Below, in pieces: positions 54,208 through 62,163 of a DNA stretch of 64,000 nucleotides (position 1 is the stretch's first letter; each line of letters starts with the position of its first letter). The position numbers were made by a program, and so were the translations under genes. The notes under the pieces are model-generated. The model worked only from the letters and a program-made list of their open reading frames with translations, was not told where the DNA came from and did no database searches. The DNA lies in contig JAYPEX010000002.1 in assembly GCA_038125995.1 (NCBI GenBank), positions 1 to 64,000 on the forward strand. The letters are read 5' to 3'. The stretch comes from MAG-120531 sp038125995 (GTDB lineage Bacteria > Bacteroidota > Bacteroidia > Flavobacteriales > Flavobacteriaceae).

Positions 54208-55365
54208 ATGAAATCAATTTTACAAAATCTGCTGTTGTTGTTTATAGTAACAATGAGCTACGCTCAAACACAAAAACCTAAAATCATTTCTCCTGAAATA
54301 CTGGAGGATCATTCGGTGGTTTTTAGATTACATGCTCCTCAAGCTAATTCTGTTGGAATTAGAGGAACCATGAATCCTAATTTTGATCTTATTCCATTAG
54401 AAAAAAATGATCAAGGAATTTTTGAAGTAACTTTAGGTCCTTTCGAATCGGATATGTATGTGTATACGTTCAATGTGGATGGTGTTACTACTGTGGATCC
54501 TGCTAATAATGTTGTGATACGAGATGGTTCTTATATAGAATCTAGGTTGATGATTCCTGGGGGTTTAACAGAAATATACGACGTAAAAGAAGTGCCTCAT
54601 GGTAAGGTAAGTGCGGTTTGGTATCCTGCAAAAAGTCTGGATAAGACAAGAAGAGTAACTATTTATACTCCTCCGGGGTATGAGCAATCGAAAAAATCAT
54701 ATCCCGTATTGTATTTATTGCACGGTGCTGGTGGAGATGAAGAGGCTTGGATCAGCAGAGGTAGAGCCAACTATATATTAGATAATTTAATTGCTGAGAA
54801 TCAAGTTGAACCAATGATTGTAGTGATCCCTAATGGTAATTTTAGAGCTACCTCAGCTCCAGGGGAGACTAATTTAGCTTTGAAATTAGAACAGGACAGC
54901 GCTGTTTTAGGGGCTCCAACTTCCATGACAGGTGAACTGATTCCAACTTCAATCATCGAAGATTTGATCCCATTTGTTGAGGCCAATTACAGAGTGAAAG
55001 CGAATAAAGAAAACAGAGCGTTAGCAGGTCTTTCAATGGGTGGATATCAAACACAAATGACAACTAATTTACATCCCAATACCTTTGATTATATCGCTGT
55101 GATGAGTATGGGCTTGTATGATATGTTTGGCAATTACGACCAGCAAAAGCACATCCGTCAAATAAAAGCATTACAAAATGCAAACCCTAAATTGTATTGG
55201 ATCGGCTGTGGTACAACTGATTTTCTATATGAAAGTGTCGTAAAACTACGCGCATTCTATGATCAACAAGAATTCAACTACACCTACAGAGAAAGTGAAG
55301 GAGGCCACTCTTGGAATAATTGGAGGTTGTATTTATCAGAATTAACGCCAAAACTTTTTAAATAA
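54208..55365 (+). CDS. Secreted CE1-like esterase with N-terminal E-set/CBM48-like domain
   Basis: A 385-residue exported enzyme: signal peptide (cut near SYAQ), an Ig-like E-set domain (about 25-115, VVFRLHAPQANSVGIRG, YVYTFNVDG), then a CE1 alpha/beta hydrolase with nucleophile S276 in GLSMGGYQ and His in SEGGHSW. This layout is that of feruloyl or acetyl-xylan esterases of Bacteroidota. The frame is open from 54163 in the kinase gene, but the ATG at 54208 keeps the signal peptide. It is 11 bases after the kinase stop, so the cytosolic sugar operon reads on into a glycan-deacylating enzyme. Confidence 0.86.
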   Translation: MKSILQNLLLLFIVTMSYAQTQKPKIISPEILEDHSVVFRLHAPQANSVGIRGTMNPNFDLIPLEKNDQGIFEVTLGPFESDMYVYTFNVDGVTTVDPANNVVIRDGSYIESRLMIPGGLTEIYDVKEVPHGKVSAVWYPAKSLDKTRRVTIYTPPGYEQSKKSYPVLYLLHGAGGDEEAWISRGRANYILDNLIAENQVEPMIVVIPNGNFRATSAPGETNLALKLEQDSAVLGAPTSMTGELIPTSIIEDLIPFVEANYRVKANKENRALAGLSMGGYQTQMTTNLHPNTFDYIAVMSMGLYDMFGNYDQQKHIRQIKALQNANPKLYWIGCGTTDFLYESVVKLRAFYDQQEFNYTYRESEGGHSWNNWRLYLSELTPKLFK

Positions 55366-56918
55366 TGATCATGAAACGATTTTCTAACAAATTTTTTGAT
55401 ATAAGAAATCTGAAGGCTTTTGCGTTTTTAATGATTTCAATTTTGAGTTTTAGTAGTTATGCTCAAAAAATGGATTCTAATAAGCCGAGAATTGTCATTA
55501 CATGTGACCCTGAATTAGACGATAATAATTCACTCATTCGTTTGTTGCTTTACAGTACTGATTTTAATATTGAAGGATTAGTCTATGCAAGTAGTCAATT
55601 TCATTGGAAAGGAGATGGAAAAGGTACGAAGTGGTTTGTGGAGGGTAGGGAATATACACGTTTTGGATTAAATATGGGTCCTATGGAATCCTGGCGTTGG
55701 TCAGAGGATGAGCGATTTATTCACGATGCTGTAGAAGCCTATGAGAATGTATATCCCAATTTAAAAATCCATGATGCATCCTATCCAACCCCTGACTATT
55801 TAAGGTCAAAAATTAAGTGGGGAAATATTGAATTTGATGGGGATTACTCAAAAGATACGGAGGGTTCAGAATTAATAAAATCCTTGATATTAGATGATAA
55901 GCCAGGTCCATTATTCTTAGCTGCATGGGGTGGTGCTAGTACGATTACAAGAGCATTAAAATCGATTGAAGATCAATATGGGTCTTCTACACAATGGAAT
56001 GCTATAAAACAAAAGATTGAAGCGAAGGTGATCTTGTGTTTATCGGGAGATCAAGACAACACTTATGAGAACTACATCAAACCTCATTTTTCAGGAATCG
56101 ACATTTTAGCAACGACTTATGGGAATGTACCCTTGGGATACAATGCACAAAACAGAGTTTCTGAATCCAATCAAGTTTATTACAGTCCCAATTGGACCAA
56201 GGAGAACATATTAGACCAAGGTCCTTTAGGTTCTCTTTATAGAGTATGGGGCGATGGAAAACAGATGGTCAAAGGAGATATCTTTGATTTCTTTGGTTTT
56301 TCTGGAATTTCAGAAGAGGAATTGCGTGCTAAGGGCTATGTAGTGTGGACTCCATTAAAAGAGAAGAATGCATTCTTAGGAGAAGGTGATACACACACCT
56401 TCCTCAACCTCATAGACAATGGATTAAGAGCTCATGAAAATCAGTACTACGGGGGATGGGCTGGTAAAAAATCAAAAGACGCCAACCTAGAAAGTACCTT
56501 GAGTATTTCGGGAGAACAAGAATCTTTGGTAAGTGGATTGAGTTTTATTCCCGCTGTTCAAAATGGAATTGCAGCGCGTTTTAAATGGTCTGATACCAAT
56601 GATTACAGTAAGGCAAATCACGAGCCAATCATTGAAGGTCCTTTAGAGATCATAGCACATGCGGGTGAATCGGTTCAACTTCATGTTTCTGTAAATGATC
56701 CTGATGGAGACGCAGTTGAGCTCAAGTGGGTTCAATTTGAAAATGAAGATTATTCGGGTTTAGTTACCATAGAAAACAGCACATCAACAAACCCTAAAGT
56801 GAGGATTCCTTTAGATGTTAAAGCGGGTCAGAACATTCATTTAGTGCTGGAAGTCCTTGACAATGGAGCGATTCCTTTGACAAAATATCACAGGATCATT
56901 CTTAAGATTGTAAAATAA
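55365..56918 (+). CDS. Sde182/DUF1593 nucleoside-hydrolase-like secreted protein 1
   Basis: A 517-residue exported protein with a nucleoside-hydrolase-like N domain (about 42-390) of the cellulose-binding Sde182 family and a C-terminal Ig-like domain (about 415-515). Nucleoside-hydrolase-type metal ligands are kept: D48, D52 and D53 in CDPELDDNN. The start codon overlaps the esterase stop by 1 base. A later in-frame Met (MKRFSN) is also possible. It may cleave a glycosidic bond of a plant glycan or bind it; activity is unknown. Confidence 0.86.
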   Translation: MIMKRFSNKFFDIRNLKAFAFLMISILSFSSYAQKMDSNKPRIVITCDPELDDNNSLIRLLLYSTDFNIEGLVYASSQFHWKGDGKGTKWFVEGREYTRFGLNMGPMESWRWSEDERFIHDAVEAYENVYPNLKIHDASYPTPDYLRSKIKWGNIEFDGDYSKDTEGSELIKSLILDDKPGPLFLAAWGGASTITRALKSIEDQYGSSTQWNAIKQKIEAKVILCLSGDQDNTYENYIKPHFSGIDILATTYGNVPLGYNAQNRVSESNQVYYSPNWTKENILDQGPLGSLYRVWGDGKQMVKGDIFDFFGFSGISEEELRAKGYVVWTPLKEKNAFLGEGDTHTFLNLIDNGLRAHENQYYGGWAGKKSKDANLESTLSISGEQESLVSGLSFIPAVQNGIAARFKWSDTNDYSKANHEPIIEGPLEIIAHAGESVQLHVSVNDPDGDAVELKWVQFENEDYSGLVTIENSTSTNPKVRIPLDVKAGQNIHLVLEVLDNGAIPLTKYHRIILKIVK

Positions 56919-58424
56919 ATGAGAAACATGAAAACATTAAAAATAGCATTGAGTTTATGGATGATGGCATTTGCTACAAGTTCTAGCTTAGCTCAACATC
57001 AAAAAGTAAAAACCATCATCACTACCGATGGAGAAATCGATGATGTGGATACCTTTATTCGTATGTTGTTGTATTCTAATGAATTTGATATTGAGGGATT
57101 GGTGTATTCGAGTTCGATGTGGCACTACAGTGGTGACGGATTGGGTACAAAATTTGTTTCTGAAATGCCTATGACCAAAGAGATGTATGGAGCACAAACA
57201 GATTTAAGATGGCCAGGGGTGAATTGGATGCAAGAACTGATTTTAGATTACGCTCAAGTATACGATCGTTTAATCAAACACGATCCGAGCTATCCTACTC
57301 CTGAAAAGTTAATGTCCATGGTGCGAGTGGGTAATATCGAATTCGAAGGAGAAATGGAAAAAGTAACTTTGGGGTCTGAGTGGATCAAAAACAAATTGCT
57401 TCAAGACGATATCGATGAATTGTACTTACAAGCTTGGGGAGGAACCAATACAATTGCTCGGGCACTGAAATCAATTGAGGAAGCATATGCTAATTCTGAA
57501 AATTGGGAAGCGATTCATAAAGCGGTCACGGATAAATCCATTATTTATACCATCATGGATCAGGATGCGACCTACAGGGATTACATTTCTAAAAGTTGGC
57601 CAGATATTCGAGTTTATTACAACGCATCTCAATTTGCTGCTTTTGCATATCCATGGAAACGTGTGGTGCCTGGGAAATTTCAAAAGTATTTAGAGGGGTC
57701 TTTCATGGGGCCGATAATCAATAATAGTGGATCACTTCTCAAGAAGTACTATTCTTATGGTGATGGTCAAAAACAAGAAGGTGATAATGAGCATAATCAT
57801 GGAGATCTTTCGAAAATTAAAGATGCTCAATGGGGGTCTTTTGATCAGTATGCCTTTATCTCCGAAGGAGATACTCCAGCTTATTTACATCTAGTAGATT
57901 TGGGGCTTGATAATTACAAGCATCCGTGGTACGGAGGATGGGGTGGCCGTTTCATACAATCAAAAGAAAACCCATTTAAATTCGAAGATGGAGAACTAGT
58001 GGCTGATTTAAACCCAGAAACAGGTCAAAAGGATCCAATGTATCCACAAACACGATGGATTGAAGCAATTCAAAATGATTTTGCAGCGAGAGCATCTTGG
58101 TGTGTGAGTGATTTCGAAGAGTCCAATCACGCTCCCCAAATTAGTGTTCAAGAATCCACTAGACAAACTGTCAAAAAAGGTGCTAAAGTGAAACTGAATT
58201 ATGCCTCTACTGATGTGGATGGTGATCAAATCACACACAGGGTTTGGAATTATACCGATGTTAGTACCGCTGATGCATCTGTTGTATTTTCAGATGTGGA
58301 TGCGACTATCAAAGTCTCTAAAAAGGCAAAGTCAGGTGATGAGGTTCACATCATTGTTGAGGGAACGGATTCAGGATTGCCAGCACTTACCAGGTACAGA
58401 AGGGTGATTTTAAAAGTAGAATAG
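56919..58424 (+). CDS. Sde182/DUF1593 nucleoside-hydrolase-like secreted protein 2
   Basis: A paralogue of the upstream gene, 501 residues, with signal peptide (cut near SLAQ), the acidic motif TTDGEIDDVDTF (D37, D41, D42) and the same C-terminal Ig-like domain ending in YRRVILKV. The two proteins share the layout but differ enough in detail to suggest distinct substrates. It begins the base after the previous stop and ends at a clear terminator, so it is the last gene of the operon. Confidence 0.86.
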   Translation: MRNMKTLKIALSLWMMAFATSSSLAQHQKVKTIITTDGEIDDVDTFIRMLLYSNEFDIEGLVYSSSMWHYSGDGLGTKFVSEMPMTKEMYGAQTDLRWPGVNWMQELILDYAQVYDRLIKHDPSYPTPEKLMSMVRVGNIEFEGEMEKVTLGSEWIKNKLLQDDIDELYLQAWGGTNTIARALKSIEEAYANSENWEAIHKAVTDKSIIYTIMDQDATYRDYISKSWPDIRVYYNASQFAAFAYPWKRVVPGKFQKYLEGSFMGPIINNSGSLLKKYYSYGDGQKQEGDNEHNHGDLSKIKDAQWGSFDQYAFISEGDTPAYLHLVDLGLDNYKHPWYGGWGGRFIQSKENPFKFEDGELVADLNPETGQKDPMYPQTRWIEAIQNDFAARASWCVSDFEESNHAPQISVQESTRQTVKKGAKVKLNYASTDVDGDQITHRVWNYTDVSTADASVVFSDVDATIKVSKKAKSGDEVHIIVEGTDSGLPALTRYRRVILKVE

Positions 58425-58442
58425 AATTTCTTCAGTATAAAG

Positions 58443-58470
58443 AAAGCCCATCTTACAGGATGGGCTTTTT
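58443..58470. terminator. Bidirectional terminator between convergent operons
   Basis: A perfect 10-bp stem AAAGCCCATC / GATGGGCTTT with loop TTACAG and T-rich flanks, 19 bases after the last operon gene and 19 bases before the end of the minus-strand gene. A-run and T-run on both sides fit use in both directions. Confidence 0.92.
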
Positions 58471-58488
58471 CTTTTATAAGGGCACTTA

Positions 58489-61400
58489 TTAGTTAGATCT
58501 ACTAAATAAAAGTACTTGATCTCTGTTTTGAGTCACGATATAATTTTCTTTTCCAGAAGCTGATTTAATTTTGGCAACCTCTCTGCCATCTACTGGAATC
58601 ACAATTCCGCTTTGTGCAGGAGGAATTACTTCAAATTTATCTGTCCCAGTTCCACGAAGGAGTAATCCATTGGAGGCATCCAAGCGGCCTACAAATGATT
58701 CGTAGCGATAATCATTACCAACTCCGATAATGTCTGGATAATCATCATTATTGTAATCCGTAATCATCAAATCGGTAAGAGGTGCAATTTGAGCTTCTTG
58801 GGGAAGTGCTGTGACCTTAAATTGATGATTTCCGAGACTTTCTATAAAGACAGAAAGTTCAAAATTAGCGGTTAGCTTTTGAGCCTTTTGAAATTCTTCT
58901 TTACTGAAGAATTCTTTGAGGTCTGTGTCAGCATAGTTCTTGTATAGTTTGAATTGTTTTCTGAAACGAGGACTTTGCTCTACTAAATTGTCTTTAAAAG
59001 CGATTGGATAGGCTCTTTTGATGCTGTCTTTTCCTTTTTCATAAGAAAATAAAAGGGGTTCAACAGAGCCGTTGTCATCTAAATCATCAGCGACTAGGGT
59101 TATGGGTGTTTGATCGCTCAGGTGAAAATAGTTGTTCGCTCCTATATTTCCTGCAATCAAATCCAGATCACCATCGGCATCATTATCAAAAAGGATGACA
59201 GAACTCCAGAGTCCTAAATAATCATCTAAATTGGAATGATAGCGCTCCAATCCATTCGTACCGTTTAGGTATATCTTGATAGGCTCGAATTCACCTACCA
59301 CCACAAGATCGAGTAAGTCATCACCATTGAGATCCCCCCATTTAGCATCGGTTACCATACCCATTTGATCAATATCTTTGATGATAGCATTTCCACTGTC
59401 TTGAAGTCTACCTCCTTGATTGATGAGTAATCTACTCGGGTTGGTTTTTGGGAATTCTCTCAAACGCGGACCTCCACCAATAAAAACATCATCCAAGCCA
59501 TCACCGTTATAATCTCCTACTGCTATTACAGAACCTTCGAAACTTTCATCAGCATTTTGAATACTGAACGTTCCTTTGCCATCATTGATAGCGATATAAT
59601 TATTTTGTTGTTGGTAGTTTTTACGTTTAGAAGTGATAATTAAATCCAAGTCACCGTCATTTTCAAAATCAAAAGGACGGATACACTCTTCGATGTTTTC
59701 AAAATATTCTTTATTTGAGAATAGTGAAGAGGCATTAAAGCTTCCATCTACATTTTGAATGTATGCTGTAGGGAAATCAGATTCTGAAGATCCTAAAATG
59801 ACATCTTCGAATCCATCATTATTGATGTCAGCTACTGCAAGACAGGGGCCTGATTGAGAAATCTTGTGTTGGATGAGTCGTTGTACACTGAAATCGTCAA
59901 AGTCGAGCTCTGTGTGAACAAAATTCAGGTTTTTATCGGCAGCTATTTCGTTGAAGATGGTTTGTTCTTGAACAGTTGTGTTTGATGTACTGCTATGTAT
60001 AGCATCTGAGTATTTTAATGTGATGCTTTGATCAGCTGATATGTTAGAAAGCTGCTGCGTTTTTCCGTCAGGCCATACTATCGAAATGGATTCGATGGAG
60101 CTTTGAGAGCCCAATCCAAAATGAACTCTTGGATCGACGCTAGACATATATCCTCTGGTTAAGAACTGATTGTAGTATTGGCTTTTACCATCAATTGTTT
60201 TGAGTTGAATTCGAGATCCAATCCCATTTGAATTGTGCTTTGGTCCTTCCAGTTCTATTTTTAAGTAGTGATTTTGAAATGACTCCTTCTTTTTGTTGAG
60301 ACTGTTGTTAAATACAAACGCTTTATCATTAATGTTGTTAACTACATAGTCTAAATCTCCGTCATTATCTAAATCTACATAAACGGCACCATTAGAGAAC
60401 GATGGAATGTTAATACCCCAATCATCAGTGACATTGTCAAATTGGAATGAGTCTACGTTTTGGTATGCGTAGTTTGGAATTTTAACTGAAGGCATTGAAT
60501 CGAGCAAGATCTCATGACTAGCAAAACGCTCGTATTCAAACTTAAAGTTGATAAAATCCATATCGGTGATGTCTCTAGGGAATCCGTTGGTAATCATCAA
60601 ATCTTTATTACCATCGTTATTTGCATCCATAAACAAAGGGCTCCAACTCCAATCTGTTTGATAAACACCTGCCATCATTCCAATTTCGCTATATGGAATT
60701 CCAACGGGATTACCTTTTTGAAGCATGTTTCTAGACTGTTGAAACTCGTAACCCCATTGATTATTGTGAATGATATCTTGGTAATCCGATTTTCCCATGG
60801 TCGTCTTCTTTCTGAAATTGGTTTCTCCTAACATATCAACGGTGATAATATCATCGATACCATCGTTATTGAAATCACCAGCATCATTTCCCATGGAAAA
60901 CTTACTTTGATGTTTGAAATAGGAACTCATTTCATTTTTAAAGGTTCCATCCCCTTGATTGATATAGAGTACATCATTAGTGAGGTAATCATTAGAGATG
61001 TATAAGTCCGTCCATCCGTCTTGGTTGATGTCTAATGCGGCAATTCCAAGGCCAAATCCTTCGATGGTAATTCCTGCTTCAAGGGATACATCTTTAAAAG
61101 TTCCATTCCCCATATTTTTAAATAACTGATCGGTGCTTTTTGCTGAACCATCTACAATTTTATCTCTGTAATTAGTCGGGCTAAACTGTTCTTGTTCGTT
61201 GTTGAGAACGTAAAGGTCAAGTAAGCCGTCTTTATCGTAATCGAAGAATAAAGCAGCCATGGTATTTTTGTCATTAACAAGCCCATACTCATGAGCCATT
61301 TCTTTAAAAGAAATTTGATTGTTGGAACCAACACCTTGATTGATGTAGAGTTTATTTTCTTTTTTTCCTTCTAACATGGCCACTCCCACAAAGATGTCCT

Positions 61401-61770
61401 GCCAGCCATCGCCATTAACATCCGCAATAGCAACACCAGTAGACCAAAAATCAGAGGAATCTAATCCCGCTACATCCGTAATGTCCTTAAATTTAAAATT
61501 TCCTTGGTTTAGATATAAACGATTGGAGACTTGATTTCCAGTAAAAAACAAATCCATGGCTCCATCATTGTTGAAATCGGAAGCAGCAACGCCTCCGCCA
61601 TTAAAGATGTATTCATCAGTTAAGACATTGAAATCTTTGGTTTCTGTGATTTGGTTGTTGAAATCGATTCCAGAGTAATCGGAATCAACCAATTCAAATA
61701 GTTTAGAGTTTTTGTTCGAGCATGAAAAGAGTATGACACTCAAAAGTATGAAAGCAAGAATTTTTTTCAT
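58489..61770 (-). CDS. CRTAC1-like FG-GAP/VCBS lipoprotein with UnbV/ASPIC domain
   Basis: A 1093-residue outer-membrane-type lipoprotein (lipobox LFSC at about residue 17). Two sets of FG-GAP/VCBS propeller repeats with Ca-binding DxNxDGxxD loops (about 55-500 and 630-960) flank a UnbV/ASPIC domain (SIVWPDGKTQQL, about 580). Proteins of this type stand beside SusC/SusD pairs in Bacteroidota and are taken to act in surface glycan binding or processing. It is divergent from the SusC-like gene at 62164. Confidence 0.87.
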   Translation of the reverse strand: MKKILAFILLSVILFSCSNKNSKLFELVDSDYSGIDFNNQITETKDFNVLTDEYIFNGGGVAASDFNNDGAMDLFFTGNQVSNRLYLNQGNFKFKDITDVAGLDSSDFWSTGVAIADVNGDGWQDIFVGVAMLEGKKENKLYINQGVGSNNQISFKEMAHEYGLVNDKNTMAALFFDYDKDGLLDLYVLNNEQEQFSPTNYRDKIVDGSAKSTDQLFKNMGNGTFKDVSLEAGITIEGFGLGIAALDINQDGWTDLYISNDYLTNDVLYINQGDGTFKNEMSSYFKHQSKFSMGNDAGDFNNDGIDDIITVDMLGETNFRKKTTMGKSDYQDIIHNNQWGYEFQQSRNMLQKGNPVGIPYSEIGMMAGVYQTDWSWSPLFMDANNDGNKDLMITNGFPRDITDMDFINFKFEYERFASHEILLDSMPSVKIPNYAYQNVDSFQFDNVTDDWGINIPSFSNGAVYVDLDNDGDLDYVVNNINDKAFVFNNSLNKKKESFQNHYLKIELEGPKHNSNGIGSRIQLKTIDGKSQYYNQFLTRGYMSSVDPRVHFGLGSQSSIESISIVWPDGKTQQLSNISADQSITLKYSDAIHSSTSNTTVQEQTIFNEIAADKNLNFVHTELDFDDFSVQRLIQHKISQSGPCLAVADINNDGFEDVILGSSESDFPTAYIQNVDGSFNASSLFSNKEYFENIEECIRPFDFENDGDLDLIITSKRKNYQQQNNYIAINDGKGTFSIQNADESFEGSVIAVGDYNGDGLDDVFIGGGPRLREFPKTNPSRLLINQGGRLQDSGNAIIKDIDQMGMVTDAKWGDLNGDDLLDLVVVGEFEPIKIYLNGTNGLERYHSNLDDYLGLWSSVILFDNDADGDLDLIAGNIGANNYFHLSDQTPITLVADDLDDNGSVEPLLFSYEKGKDSIKRAYPIAFKDNLVEQSPRFRKQFKLYKNYADTDLKEFFSKEEFQKAQKLTANFELSVFIESLGNHQFKVTALPQEAQIAPLTDLMITDYNNDDYPDIIGVGNDYRYESFVGRLDASNGLLLRGTGTDKFEVIPPAQSGIVIPVDGREVAKIKSASGKENYIVTQNRDQVLLFSRSN

Positions 61771-62163
61771 GATTTTAACTTTATAAAAGTATAACCTTAT
61801 AGTTATTTATAATTAAGGTATGTGGTTTTAAGTTTATTTGATTAAAAGGTTAAAAAAACCGTTCCTATCAAATTGAATTGTAAGTGTACTTAAAAAAATG
61901 GAGTTATACAATTCTTAGGTGTTTAAATATTTAAATCAATTGTATCACTTAGTTTTAAAAGAATGTGTATATAAAACACATTATTTGTCCAAGTTTTTTT
62001 AAATATTCTTATACAAAAGAAAAAAATCACAAATTATCATACAATTGATGTGTTTTTTTTACGCATTAATAAAATATTTTTTATATAATTGTTAACTAAA
62101 CTATAACGTTATAGAAAAACGTTATGAATAAACTAAATTAAATTTTAACTAAAACTAAACTTT
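61771..62163. promoter_or_regulatory. Divergent control region with several palindromes
   Basis: A 393-base AT-rich spacer without a gene. It holds a perfect palindrome TTTAAATATTTAAA (61922-61935) framed by the inverted pair ATACAATT (61906) and AATTGTAT (61938), and a 14-bp palindrome CTATAACGTTATAG (62101-62114) followed by a half copy AACGTTAT (62119-62126), about 50 bases before the SusC start. These are candidate operators for the FG-GAP and SusC genes. Confidence 0.5.
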
